A stretch of DNA of 43,254 nucleotides from UBA5109 sp038148435 (GCA_038148435.1 JAYQVM010000005.1:1-43254), one strand, 5' to 3'; numbered from the stretch's first letter, positions 8,516-16,425 are shown. A program made the numbers and translations. Notes: generated by a model from the sequence alone, not told the origin.

Positions 8516-10192
8516 TTAAACACTTAGGCGGGTCAGCCGGGCACTGCGAATCAGCATGAATACTGGTATCAGCCCTAATAGAATAAGTGTTACAGAAGGC
8601 AATGAAGCGCGTTCCCACTGCCCTTCAGCTGTCATCTGGTAGATTCTGACTGCCAGGGTGTCCCAGCCAAAAGGACGCATGATCAAGGTTGCCGGCATCT
8701 CCTTCATTACATCGACAAAAACAATAATGAGTGCAGTGAATAGGCCTGGCCGCAGCATGGGTAAGTAGACCTGACGCAGTAGTCGGCCCGGCGACCCCCC
8801 GAGGCTTTTAGCCGCCTCGACAATGCTGAGATTGATGCGCTCAAAGCCTGCTTCTAGTGGCTCAAAGGCAACCGCCATAAAACGTGTACAGTAGGCCAGC
8901 ACCAGAGCAAACAGGCTGCCCACCAGAAAGGGCCTAATATTCCAGTTAAGCAGGCTTTCCGTAGTCTCCAACATGAGCTGGTCCAGATAGGTGAAACTGA
9001 GAATGATGCCAACTGCCAGCACCGAACCCGGCAAGGCATAACCCAGTGTTGAAACCCTAATGATCATGCTTTGCCAGCGTGTTTCCACTATCCTTGCCGG
9101 CAGGCGCTTAACGTAGGCGAGAATCAGCGCAAAAGCCGTGGTAGCTAAGGCTGCTATGAAACCTAAGCCCAGTGTATTGAAAAGAAAGCCCCAGTAACGC
9201 TGATCATATTCCTCTGCGACGACCTCAAGACACCAAAGCAGCAACTGCATCAGGGGCAAAATAAAAGCCAGCAAGAAGATTAGCAAACACAGCCCGCTTG
9301 CTAGCATAGCTCTGCCGCCCTTGAGATGGTAGGCCTGCATTGGCTGACTGTTTTTCTGGCTATAGCGCGCCTGCGCCCGGCTCTTGTGTTCCACTAGGAG
9401 TACTATTGCCACGAAAAGCAACAATAGAGATGCGAGTTGGGCGGCGACTGCAAGATTAAACAGTCCATACCAGGCATCATAGATGGCAGTTGTAAAGGTA
9501 TCGAAATTAAACACGGAAACGGTGCCAAAATCCGCCAGGGTTTCCATCAGTGCCAGTGCGAGTCCAGCCACAATTGCCGGTCTGGCAACTGGGATAGCCA
9601 GTAGAAAAAAAGCTTTCCAGTAACTTTGACCCAGAATTCTGCCAGCATCCATGAGTTGCCGGCCCTGCGCGACAAAAGCACTACGCGCCAACATGTAGAC
9701 ATAGGGATAAAGAACAAGGGTGAGTACGATAATTACCGCTCCGGCTCCCTGCACATCGGGAAAATAGACCTGGTTACCGAACCAGGATCGCAGGGTGCTT
9801 TGAACCGGCCCGGCATAGTTCAATAAGCCAAGAAATACAAAGGCCATGACATAGCCCGGAATCGCCAGTGGCAGCATCAGCCCCCATTCAAAAAATCGCC
9901 GCCCGGGAAATTCACACACCGAGCAAAGCCAGGCCAGACTTACGCCCAGCAGGGTCACTCCAAAGCCCACTCCCAGCAGTAAAACTAAGGTATTACCCAG
10001 CAGGCGATCCAGTTTGGTATTAAACAGGTGCTGCCAGATTTCCTGCTCACCATTGCCGACTGTGGCCCATTGCGTGAAGATGACCAGAATCGGCAACAGC
10101 ACGACAGCCGCTACTAGATAGGAAAGGGTTTTCCATGGCCAGCCACCTGAACTGTGCTTTGAGGCAATAGCCTGGCTCAATGACGCCCTCAT
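8516..10192 (-). CDS. Iron(III) ABC transporter permease, FbpB-type, duplicated
   Basis: This 558-residue membrane protein has two homologous halves, each with about six membrane spans, as in FbpB/SfuB permeases that move ferric iron across the inner membrane. Each half carries an ABC-permease coupling segment: AGRILGQSYWKAFFLLAIPVA (about 180-200) and EAAKSLGGSPGRLLRQVYLP (about 456-475), the EAA loops that contact the ATPase. The start ATG 10192 lies 6 bp downstream of the stop of the binding-protein gene, so the two form an operon. The ATP-binding subunit (FbpC) is absent on both sides and must be supplied from elsewhere. Iron as the substrate is inferred from the family, the partner and the Fur-like box upstream. 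Confidence 0.88.
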   Translation of the reverse strand: MRASLSQAIASKHSSGGWPWKTLSYLVAAVVLLPILVIFTQWATVGNGEQEIWQHLFNTKLDRLLGNTLVLLLGVGFGVTLLGVSLAWLCSVCEFPGRRFFEWGLMLPLAIPGYVMAFVFLGLLNYAGPVQSTLRSWFGNQVYFPDVQGAGAVIIVLTLVLYPYVYMLARSAFVAQGRQLMDAGRILGQSYWKAFFLLAIPVARPAIVAGLALALMETLADFGTVSVFNFDTFTTAIYDAWYGLFNLAVAAQLASLLLLFVAIVLLVEHKSRAQARYSQKNSQPMQAYHLKGGRAMLASGLCLLIFLLAFILPLMQLLLWCLEVVAEEYDQRYWGFLFNTLGLGFIAALATTAFALILAYVKRLPARIVETRWQSMIIRVSTLGYALPGSVLAVGIILSFTYLDQLMLETTESLLNWNIRPFLVGSLFALVLAYCTRFMAVAFEPLEAGFERINLSIVEAAKSLGGSPGRLLRQVYLPMLRPGLFTALIIVFVDVMKEMPATLIMRPFGWDTLAVRIYQMTAEGQWERASLPSVTLILLGLIPVFMLIRSARLTRLSV

Positions 10193-10198
10193 GAGAAA

Positions 10199-11272
10199 TC
10201 AGCGATAATCCGCTCTGTCCATCAGCATGACCGCAGTGGCTTGCATGCGACCGGCCGCTTCAACATTGATCTGATCCTGCTGAAAGTCTCCCCAAGCAGC
10301 AACAAGTGGGACTGGCGCCACAGCCGGATTGGCCGGGTATTCCAGATTAAGTTCGGAAAACATCTGCTGTGGTTCCTGTGTTGAAAGCCACTCTATCAGA
10401 TATTTGGCTCCTGCCGGGTTGTGTGCATAGCGCGTAACACCAGCTCCTGAAATATTGACATGTGTCCCGGAGCTTTGCTGGTTTGCCCAGAATAGGGCAA
10501 CGGGAAACTCAGGATCATCGGCCAGCATCCTGCCCAGATAATAGGAGTTAACCAGCCCAACATCACATTGGCCGGCAGCGATAGCCTCCAACACCAGGTT
10601 GTCGCTGCTGAATACCGGTGCCGCCAGATTGACTACCCAGCCTTCCACGATTGCCTGTGTTCTTTCCTCGCCAAGCCTTTCTATCATTGTGGCCACCAGA
10701 GACATGTTGTACACCTCCTTAGAGGTTCGAAGACAGAGCCGCCCCCTCCAACGCTCAGAAGCGAGTTCCTCGTAGCTGGAAAGCTCTGCTGGATCCACCC
10801 GGTCTTTGGCATAAACAATGGTGCGGGCGCGGACCGACAGGCCAAACCATTGTCCCTGTGGGTCACGCAAATGAGAAGGAATATTGGCTGCCAGATTCTC
10901 CGAATCGATGGCTGCCATCAGCCCTCTGTCGGCAGCCGTCCACAAAAAACCCGCATCGACAGCATAAAGGACATCGGCAAAGGTACGCTCTCCCTCAGCC
11001 TGCAGGCGCGCAATCAGGGGTCCCTCCTCGCCGGTTTGATACTGAATCTCGATGCCGGTCTCTTCCGTAAAGCGGTCAAACATCGGCTTGATCAGGTATT
11101 CTTGTCGCGAGGAATAGACCACAACCGGGCCCATGAGGGCAGCATCAAGCATCGCCTCAGAAGTGGGCAACGGAGTGCTATCCGTCGTTTGTAAAGCCGG
11201 TGTCGCTGCGTCTTGCGAACAAGCCGCCAGCAAGCAGCCAGTCAGCGCAAACAGCTGTGTAATCCTGAACAT
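10199..11272 (-). CDS. Iron(III) ABC transporter substrate-binding lipoprotein (FbpA/FutA-like)
   Basis: The product belongs to the FbpA/FutA/IdiA family of ferric-iron binding proteins. From ATG 11272 (with GGAG upstream) it has 357 residues and opens with a lipoprotein signal, MFRITQLFALTGCLLAAC, whose lipobox LAAC predicts anchoring to a membrane through Cys18. A longer frame starting upstream would bury this signal and is less likely. The mature part has VVVYSSRQEYLIKPMFDRF at its beginning and the paired tyrosines NSYYLGRML that in this family help bind iron. A promoter with a Fur-like box lies directly upstream, so it is expected to be induced by iron starvation. The permease gene follows after 6 bp. 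Confidence 0.88.
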   Translation of the reverse strand: MFRITQLFALTGCLLAACSQDAATPALQTTDSTPLPTSEAMLDAALMGPVVVYSSRQEYLIKPMFDRFTEETGIEIQYQTGEEGPLIARLQAEGERTFADVLYAVDAGFLWTAADRGLMAAIDSENLAANIPSHLRDPQGQWFGLSVRARTIVYAKDRVDPAELSSYEELASERWRGRLCLRTSKEVYNMSLVATMIERLGEERTQAIVEGWVVNLAAPVFSSDNLVLEAIAAGQCDVGLVNSYYLGRMLADDPEFPVALFWANQQSSGTHVNISGAGVTRYAHNPAGAKYLIEWLSTQEPQQMFSELNLEYPANPAVAPVPLVAAWGDFQQDQINVEAAGRMQATAVMLMDRADYR

Positions 11273-11298
11273 GCGAGTCTCCAGAAAAGGGAAAAAGA

Positions 11299-11313
11299 TG
11301 ATAATAATTCTCA
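11299..11313 (-). promoter_or_regulatory. Fur-like operator overlapping the iron-transport promoter
   Basis: On the minus strand the sequence reads TGAGAATTATTATCA, matching the 7-1-7 Fur inverted repeat TGATAAT-N-ATTATCA at all but one position. It covers a plausible -10 (TATTAT, 11301-11306) whose -35 (TTGCTT, 11325-11330) lies 18 bp upstream, and it ends 26 bp before the ATG of the iron-binding lipoprotein. Binding of Fe-Fur here would block that promoter. No binding data are available; the call rests on the match and on the gene it precedes. Confidence 0.72.
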
Positions 11314-11330
11314 TTTGTAATAGCAAGCAA
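11301..11330 (-). promoter_or_regulatory. Candidate sigma-70 promoter of the iron-transport operon
   Basis: The minus strand shows TTGCTT (11325-11330) and TATTAT (11301-11306) separated by 18 bp. It lies directly upstream of the iron-binding lipoprotein gene, starting 7 bp after the stop codon of the upstream hydroxylase gene. The -10 is contained in the Fur-like box. Matches to consensus are moderate (4 of 6 and 5 of 6). Confidence 0.45.
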
Positions 11331-11336
11331 TAAGAC

Positions 11337-12566
11337 TTATAAGCCCATGGCTTTTAGTATCAGCTGACGCTTTATAGGAGCAGCCCTATCGACTAGAGAT
11401 AGGGCGTTGTTGCGCAAAAATCTGAGGCCTGGATGCCGACTAGCAAAACCGCGCTTAAATGCTTCCATCAGCGCCATCATGCTCAGATTATCTCCCTTGC
11501 GCTGACGCTCATAGCGGCTGAGTACCTGCTGTGTTGCGAAATCCTCATCTTTGTCCAGCGCTGTCAGAATGACCTGAGAAAGCACCTGGACATCTTGTAG
11601 CCCCAAATTCACCCCTTGACCAGCAAGAGGATGAATCGTGTGGGCAGCATCACCGATCAGTGCAAGTCCCTCCTGCACATAATCGCGGGAATGTCTCTGC
11701 CAGAGCGGAAAACTGAAGCGAGTCCCAATTTTTTCAATAGCGCCGAGCCGCTCCTCAAAAGCCGCTGCCAGCCGCGTACAGAATGTCTTGTCATCCAGCG
11801 CCAATAAATCCTCAGCTGGATCAGCATCGCAGGACCAGACAATGGATGAATAATGCTGGGTGCCCTCCACGTCCTGCAGCGGGAGGAAGGCCAGCGGACC
11901 CATTGGTCCAAAACACTGGGCTGCTGTGTATTGATGTGGCTTTTGGCTTGCAACCGTTGCCACTATCGCTTTTTGTCCGTAATCCCATTCCCGACAGTCA
12001 AAGCCGGCTTGCTGACGGATTGTCGAATTGGCGCCATCGGCAGCGATCAGCAGCCTTGTCTGAATGCACTGGGCATTGCTCAGGGTCAATACCCACCCGT
12101 CTTGGCCAGATTCAAGTTGCTGGACGCTCTCACCTCGCAGCTGGGTAAGCCCTGCCTGATCAGTCAGGGCAGAATTCAGGGCCTGGTCAATCACACTGTT
12201 TTCCACAATGAAGCCCAGTTCCGGCTGGTTCACCTCGCGGCAGGAGAAAGCGATATGCCCGGTTCCTTCAGCATCCCAGACATACATGTCGTTATAAGGG
12301 CAGGCTGCTGCCTGAATGTGCGTTTTCCAAAGCTCGAGAGACTCAAACAGGTCTCGACTTTTTGTAGTGAGCGCAGAGACTCGAGGGTCAAAATTACCAA
12401 CACCATCTCTTGAAAAATGCTTCCTTTGAGGCTTTTGCTGATCTACTAGAACAATCTTCAGATCCTTTGCCGCTTGGTGCCTTAGGAGGCTAGCAGCCAT
12501 CGCCAGGCCAATCACGCCGCCACCCACAATGACAATATCAAATGCCCTACCAGCCCTTCTGTTCAT
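11337..12566 (-). CDS. FAD-dependent hydroxylase of ubiquinone biosynthesis (UbiH/UbiI/UbiF family)
   Basis: The 409-residue protein is a class A flavin monooxygenase of the group that hydroxylates the ring of ubiquinone precursors. It has the N-terminal FAD-binding motif DIVIVGGGVIGLAMA (about 10-24), the middle AADGANSTIRQQAGF segment (about 177-191) and the C-terminal GDAAHTIHPLAGQGVNLGLQD (about 308-328). The segment YNDMYVWDAEGTGHIAF resembles UbiI/VisC more than UbiH, but UbiH, UbiF and UbiI cannot be told apart safely by eye. UbiK, an assembly factor of the same pathway, is encoded about 1.3 kb away on the other strand. The start is ATG 12566; rsmE is divergent, 49 bp away. Confidence 0.85.
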   Translation of the reverse strand: MNRRAGRAFDIVIVGGGVIGLAMAASLLRHQAAKDLKIVLVDQQKPQRKHFSRDGVGNFDPRVSALTTKSRDLFESLELWKTHIQAAACPYNDMYVWDAEGTGHIAFSCREVNQPELGFIVENSVIDQALNSALTDQAGLTQLRGESVQQLESGQDGWVLTLSNAQCIQTRLLIAADGANSTIRQQAGFDCREWDYGQKAIVATVASQKPHQYTAAQCFGPMGPLAFLPLQDVEGTQHYSSIVWSCDADPAEDLLALDDKTFCTRLAAAFEERLGAIEKIGTRFSFPLWQRHSRDYVQEGLALIGDAAHTIHPLAGQGVNLGLQDVQVLSQVILTALDKDEDFATQQVLSRYERQRKGDNLSMMALMEAFKRGFASRHPGLRFLRNNALSLVDRAAPIKRQLILKAMGL

Positions 12567-12615
12567 AGTTTCCCACTTCTCTTGCAGTTTCAGTACTTGT
12601 CTGTATGCTTGCCAA

Positions 12616-13347
12616 ATGCGACTTCCCCGCCTTTTTGTTGATCAGGAACTTATCTCAGAAAGCCAACTGAATCTGGCTGGCCAACAGGCGCATTATCTCA
12701 GCAAGGTGCTGAGGCTTAAAGCCAATACTGAGCTTATTATTTTTAATGGCCGAGGCTCTGAGTTCGCTGCCCGCCTGCTGCAGATTGGAAAACAGCAGGT
12801 AAGCCTTGTTATTGGTGCCAAAATATCCGTTTCTAGAGAGTCCCCTCTACGCACCCTCCTTGGCCTAGGTCTTTCACGTGGCGAACGCATGGACTATGCT
12901 ATTCAGAAAAGCACAGAGCTCGGAGTCACTCTTATCGCACCGCTTTTTACGGAATACAGTGAAGTAAAACTGCAGGGAGAGCGCCTGCAAAAGAAACTAC
13001 AGCACTGGCAACAGATTAGCATCAGCGCCTGTGAACAAAGCGGTCGAACACAGCTGCCCATCCTGTTGGAACCTCAGCCACTCGCCCAGTGGTGTCAGGC
13101 TCAGACCAGTCCAATAAAACTAATTTTCAATCCGCAGGATACTCGAGCTGCTGCGTTGCCAGATAGAACCGATGAGGTCGCATTGCTGCTAGGGCCGGAA
13201 GGCGGCTTCTCCCTCTCTGAATTGAGTCTGGCTAAAACAGCCGGTTTTCAGCCGGTTCAACTGGGAACACGAATATTGCGTACAGAAACGGCTCCCGTTG
13301 CAGCACTCAGCATGCTGCAATTGAAGTGGGGGGATTTCTCGTTTTGA
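12616..13347 (+). CDS. rsmE: 16S rRNA (uracil-1498-N3)-methyltransferase
   Basis: RsmE methylates U1498 of 16S rRNA and is a SPOUT-class methyltransferase. From ATG 12616 the protein is 243 residues and begins MRLPRLFVDQ, the usual RsmE opening; the frame is open further upstream but those residues do not resemble the family. The SPOUT knot shows LGLGLSRGERMDYAIQKSTELGV in the middle, LLLGPEGGFSLSEL for SAM binding, and the C-terminal LGTRILRTETAPVAALSML. It is divergent from the ubiquinone hydroxylase gene and converges on glnK with 10 bp between the stops. There is therefore no room for a separate terminator. Confidence 0.95.
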   Translation: MRLPRLFVDQELISESQLNLAGQQAHYLSKVLRLKANTELIIFNGRGSEFAARLLQIGKQQVSLVIGAKISVSRESPLRTLLGLGLSRGERMDYAIQKSTELGVTLIAPLFTEYSEVKLQGERLQKKLQHWQQISISACEQSGRTQLPILLEPQPLAQWCQAQTSPIKLIFNPQDTRAAALPDRTDEVALLLGPEGGFSLSELSLAKTAGFQPVQLGTRILRTETAPVAALSMLQLKWGDFSF

Positions 13348-13357
13348 AAATTTTTAC

Positions 13358-13696
13358 TTAAAGGGCGTCGGAGCCGGATTCCCCGGTTCTAATACGAATT
13401 ACGTGTTCTAGATTGCTAACAAAAATCTTACCATCGCCAATTTTTCCAGTGGAAGCCGCTTTAGAGAGTACTTCAATAATCTGATCAACTACTGAATCCT
13501 CTGCAGCTATTTCCAGCCTAATTTTTGGCAAAAAGTCGACGACATACTCTGCCCCACGATAGAGTTCTGTATGGCCTTTCTGACGCCCAAAGCCTTTGAC
13601 CTCAGTTGCAGTGATTCCCTGAACGCCAATTTCGGACAAGGCTTCCCTGACATCATCAAGCTTGAAGGGCTTAATTATGGCTGTAATCATTTTCAT
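13358..13696 (-). CDS. glnK: Nitrogen regulatory protein P-II (GlnK type)
   Basis: PII proteins are trimeric sensors of 2-oxoglutarate, ATP/ADP and glutamine. This one has 112 residues, the standard length. The T-loop is intact, with the uridylylation site Tyr51 in YRGAEYVVDFLPK, and the B- and C-loop regions read STGKIGDGKIFV and RIRTGE. The sequence after the T-loop (EVLSKAASTGKIGDG) is closer to GlnK than to GlnB. GlnK normally partners the ammonium channel AmtB encoded next to it; here the following gene is rsmE and amtB is absent. It is divergent from ubiK, as in pseudomonads. The start ATG 13696 has a strong GAGGAG ribosome-binding site. GlnB identity cannot be excluded. Confidence 0.9.
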   Translation of the reverse strand: MKMITAIIKPFKLDDVREALSEIGVQGITATEVKGFGRQKGHTELYRGAEYVVDFLPKIRLEIAAEDSVVDQIIEVLSKAASTGKIGDGKIFVSNLEHVIRIRTGESGSDAL

Positions 13697-13844
13697 TTTG
13701 ATCTCCTCACATGACCCAGTATAACTTTCGCCGGCCCTATCAGTATAGGCTACCTGAATGAAAAAAACGATGATTCTTAGGAATCTTGGACATGGTAAAT
13801 GCTAGAATAGTGACTTATAAAATACGCTTGTTGAAGGCATAAAG

Positions 13845-14084
13845 ATGATCGATAAAGAATTCTTGCAAACCCTCAGCCAGCGGCTGGTTGAAAAGCTCCC
13901 CGAACTGGGCACGCTCAGGGAAGATATGGAAAAACAGTTCTATTCACTCTTACGGGGCAGCTTCGCCAAACTGAATCTGGTTAGCCGGGAAGAGTTTGAT
14001 GCCCAACTAAAAGTCCTGCAAAGGACAGAGCAACAACTGGCAGAATTGGAAGCCAAGCTAGAGAAACTTGAAGTCCGGCATTAA
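13845..14084 (+). CDS. ubiK: Ubiquinone biosynthesis accessory factor UbiK (YqiC/BMFP family)
   Basis: UbiK is a small coiled-coil protein that helps assemble or deliver lipid intermediates in the ubiquinone synthesis complex with UbiJ. The 79-residue product has the family layout: a conserved amphipathic N-terminal half (residues 1-45, including LREDMEKQFYSLLRGSFAKL) followed by a heptad-patterned coiled coil (about 50-77, QLKVLQRTEQQLAELEAKLE). The length matches the family. It is divergent from glnK and converges with the cytochrome c5 gene 8 bp downstream. The neighbouring ubiquinone hydroxylase gene supports the assignment. Confidence 0.9.
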   Translation: MIDKEFLQTLSQRLVEKLPELGTLREDMEKQFYSLLRGSFAKLNLVSREEFDAQLKVLQRTEQQLAELEAKLEKLEVRH

Positions 14085-14091
14085 GGCTGCC

Positions 14092-14511
14092 TTACTGAAC
14101 CTGCCCGACCATAAAATCAACAGCTGCCTGTAACTCTTCATCAGAACAGTCTACACAGGTACCTCTGGCAGGCATCACGTTAAGACCATTAATAATGCTC
14201 TGATAGAGCACCTCAATACCTTTATCGATTCGAGGTGCCCACATTTCGACATTACCTAGTATCGGTGATTCACTAACGCCGGTTGCATGGCAGGCCATGC
14301 AAAAGGTCTCGTAAACGGTTTCTCCATCGCGCGGCCCACCAGTGCGACCTGGTAGGGCCATTGCGCTGGCACATTCGTCGCCAAAAAGGCAGACGGAGCC
14401 AGCCGGGCTCAAGCGGCTACGAATTTCATCATTCAGGGTTTGTGCGCCTGCCAGAGCTGAGAGCAGGGTCAGCATGAAGATTGTCAGAAGGATTGTAATC
14501 CTGTTAATCAC
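14092..14511 (-). CDS. Cytochrome c5 family protein
   Basis: This is a small periplasmic monoheme cytochrome c, probably carrying electrons towards a terminal oxidase. From GTG 14511, which has AGAGG at a good distance, the product is 139 residues with a signal peptide ending near ALAGA. The heme site is CMACH (residues 71-75), the likely axial Met is in NVMPARG, and the pair CVDC (119-122) matches the disulfide typical of cytochrome c5. The preceding segment SPAGSVCLFGDECA carries two more cysteines, also seen in some c5 homologues. The longer open frame to 14607 adds residues in front of the signal peptide and is not favoured. Confidence 0.88.
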   Translation of the reverse strand: MINRITILLTIFMLTLLSALAGAQTLNDEIRSRLSPAGSVCLFGDECASAMALPGRTGGPRDGETVYETFCMACHATGVSESPILGNVEMWAPRIDKGIEVLYQSIINGLNVMPARGTCVDCSDEELQAAVDFMVGQVQ

Positions 14512-14947
14512 GTTATTACCTCTGTTGCTCGACCGGTAGCCCAGGTCGCTTACTGAAATATTTTGGGGCAGTATTATACCTGTCTTTTTGTTGTTCTGAT
14601 ACTTCAATGAACAGAATAGCCTAGTGCTCTTGCCAGAGAGCGGTGCAGTCTGTCAGAAGGCTTATAGGGCTGCTTTCTTTTCCCATCAAATACAAAGTCA
14701 GTCGACACATGAGGAGTTAGGCTGGACTATGAACTCATTGATGCAATGAAGTCGGCATTACTCTCTGGAGGAAACTTTACAGCTCACTCTGACTTCAGAT
14801 TTTTAGCTCCCAGTGCCTATAGGCCTAAAGCTCAATAAAATTTAGCCTGCAGGCAATAAGCTACCGCCCTAGCATTCCGGCAGCGCCAAACAAAATGATT
14901 TTTTTCGGCATCGAAGTTAACTTGCCGTTCAATGAAAATTTATGAAT
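14512..14947. other. Intergenic region upstream of the cytochrome c5 gene
   Basis: About 430 bp hold no credible ORF on either strand. Two perfect 10-bp palindromes, GCCTATAGGC (14815-14824) and GCCTGCAGGC (14845-14854), lie close together and flank an imperfect hairpin (about 14821-14850). Their role is unknown. The region must contain the promoter of the cytochrome c5 gene, but I could not place it with confidence. Confidence 0.45.
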
Positions 14948-14979
14948 AAAAAACGCCCATGCGGTTTCCAACATGGGCG
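14948..14979 (-). terminator. Rho-independent terminator of dsbA
   Basis: An 8-bp perfect stem (CGCCCATG/CATGGGCG, 14954-14961 with 14972-14979) is followed on the minus strand by six T residues. It begins 28 bp after the dsbA stop codon and is a textbook intrinsic terminator for dsbA. Confidence 0.88.
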
Positions 14980-15006
14980 ATTAATTAAAGCGTTATTAGG
15001 CCTTCC

Positions 15007-15654
15007 TTACATGCCCATACTATTGCGTTCTTGAGCAACCAGATAGTCAACAACTTCCAGAATATCCTGCTGGGTAGGAACAGCCTGATTGGAAACGATA
15101 CGGTATTTTCCATTGACAATCATGTTAGGTGTGCTACGAACGCCATAGTCACGCATCAGGGTACTAGCGCGATTAACTTTAGAGTTAACCGTAAAAGAAT
15201 TCCAGGCTGTATCAAAATCTTCACGGCTGGCACCTTTATCCATGAAAAAATTACGCACAGATGCTTCTGAATTCAGCAGATTTCCGCGCAACAAAATTTC
15301 ATCGAAGATTTCATTATGTGTCTCTTCAACCAACCCGAGTTCTTCGGCAACAAAATAAACCTGCGCGTGAATCTGCATCATGGCATTCCACATGCCCGGG
15401 CTCCGAACAAATACCACATCATCAGGCAGGTCTGCTTCCCAGTTTTCAATCAGCGGCTCAAAGGAATAGCAATGGGTACAGCCGTACCAGAAGACCTCAA
15501 CCACTTCGACTTTTTCAGGGTCGACCGTGCGCACGGGTCGATCCAGAGTCTCATAGTGAGTACCTACAACAAAGCGCGCGGGCTGGGCGCTTACGCCGGC
15601 GCTGATGGTAATCATGCCAAGTATAAGAGCAAATATTTTGATTACTGTTTGCAT
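15007..15654 (-). CDS. dsbA: Periplasmic thiol:disulfide oxidoreductase DsbA
   Basis: DsbA introduces disulfide bonds into exported proteins. From ATG 15654 (with GGAGA upstream) the product is 215 residues, with a signal peptide ending near VSA (residue 23). A TTG four codons upstream is also in frame but would overlap the ribosome-binding site. The thioredoxin fold shows FWYGCTHCYSFEP with active-site C59-T60-H61-C62, and the cis-Pro loop RSTPNMIVNGKY. The canonical motif is CPHC; Thr at the second position is a departure that could change the redox potential. It has its own terminator downstream and another terminator separates it from cytochrome c4 upstream, so it is probably a single-gene unit. 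Confidence 0.93.
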   Translation of the reverse strand: MQTVIKIFALILGMITISAGVSAQPARFVVGTHYETLDRPVRTVDPEKVEVVEVFWYGCTHCYSFEPLIENWEADLPDDVVFVRSPGMWNAMMQIHAQVYFVAEELGLVEETHNEIFDEILLRGNLLNSEASVRNFFMDKGASREDFDTAWNSFTVNSKVNRASTLMRDYGVRSTPNMIVNGKYRIVSNQAVPTQQDILEVVDYLVAQERNSMGM

Positions 15655-15722
15655 CGTTTTCTCCAAATTTCCAAATTCAATGCCAATTTATCTAGACGCA
15701 GATAATTAGGGGGTTAAGATAC

Positions 15723-15752
15723 AAAAAAGGGCGCACAATGACACCCTTTTTT
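15723..15752 (-). terminator. Intrinsic terminator after cytochrome c4
   Basis: The minus strand reads AAAAAAGGGTG, then a short loop, then CGCCCTTTTTT, giving a stem extended by A/T pairs and ending in six T residues. It lies 43 bp after the cytochrome c4 stop. A second 6-bp perfect stem GGCCAG/CTGGCC (15757-15774) lies between it and the gene. The A/T arms make it look bidirectional. Confidence 0.75.
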
Positions 15753-15795
15753 ACATGGCCAGCTGAACCTGGCCTGAATTTTTCAAAATATTTCC

Positions 15796-16425
15796 TTATT
15801 CAGCGGCCCGTAATCCAGAGACATAGGATGAAAGCGCCTGAATTTCAGCATCTGTCAATCGCTCAATATTTGCACGCATGACCGAAGCAAGGTCGTTGTT
15901 GCGGCTGCCCTCCCTGAAGGCGCGAAGCTGCGTTTCGATATAGGCCGGGTCCTGACCGCTCAGGGCAGGATAAGCGGCACCAGCATTGCCTGCTCCCGTC
16001 GGGGAATGGCAGGCTGTGCAGGCCGCAACACCCAGCTCAGCATTGCCACTGCGATAAAGGGCCTGGCCCAGTTCCAGTGCATCTGGCTGGGCTGCACCTA
16101 TCGGTGCTGGTTGGGAAGCATAATACGCGGCAATATCAGCAAGGTCTTGATCATTAAAATTAGCTAACTGGCCAGCCATGAGAGTAATTTCTCGAGTGCC
16201 AGCCTTGATGTCCTGTAGCTGTTTGTAGAGATACTGAGCATGCTGACCGCCTATCTTGGCCGTGCCAGGAATCAGCATCTGATTGCCATTTTGACCATGA
16301 CAAGCGTTACACGCGATAATTTTTTGGCTACCAGCTGCCGCATCACCTAACTGCGCTAGCGCGCTTGTACTTGTTCCCAACACTATTCCTATTACCATCA
16401 TTGTGGCAAGAATAAATCTGTTCAT
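15796..16425 (-). CDS. Diheme cytochrome c4
   Basis: Cytochrome c4 is a periplasmic or membrane-attached diheme electron carrier that donates to terminal oxidases. From ATG 16425 the product is 209 residues with a signal peptide ending near SALA. It has two similar cytochrome domains, each with a CxxCH motif: CNACH (39-43) and CTACH (136-140). Matching axial Met positions are plausible in ITLMAGQL and ASVMRANI. An in-frame ATG at 16437 is an alternative start. Cytochrome c4, dsbA, engB and polA cluster together in pseudomonads as well. It is divergent from engB. Confidence 0.92.
   Translation of the reverse strand: MNRFILATMMVIGIVLGTSTSALAQLGDAAAGSQKIIACNACHGQNGNQMLIPGTAKIGGQHAQYLYKQLQDIKAGTREITLMAGQLANFNDQDLADIAAYYASQPAPIGAAQPDALELGQALYRSGNAELGVAACTACHSPTGAGNAGAAYPALSGQDPAYIETQLRAFREGSRNNDLASVMRANIERLTDAEIQALSSYVSGLRAAE

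Noticed and set aside
10568..11194. 208-codon plus-strand frame opposite the iron-binding lipoprotein gene
   Set aside because: It is an antisense shadow; the minus-strand frame has a signal peptide, family motifs and an upstream promoter.
13697..13844. Sigma-54 promoter for glnK
   Set aside because: I looked for TGGCAC-N5-TTGC on the minus strand upstream of glnK and found no acceptable match.
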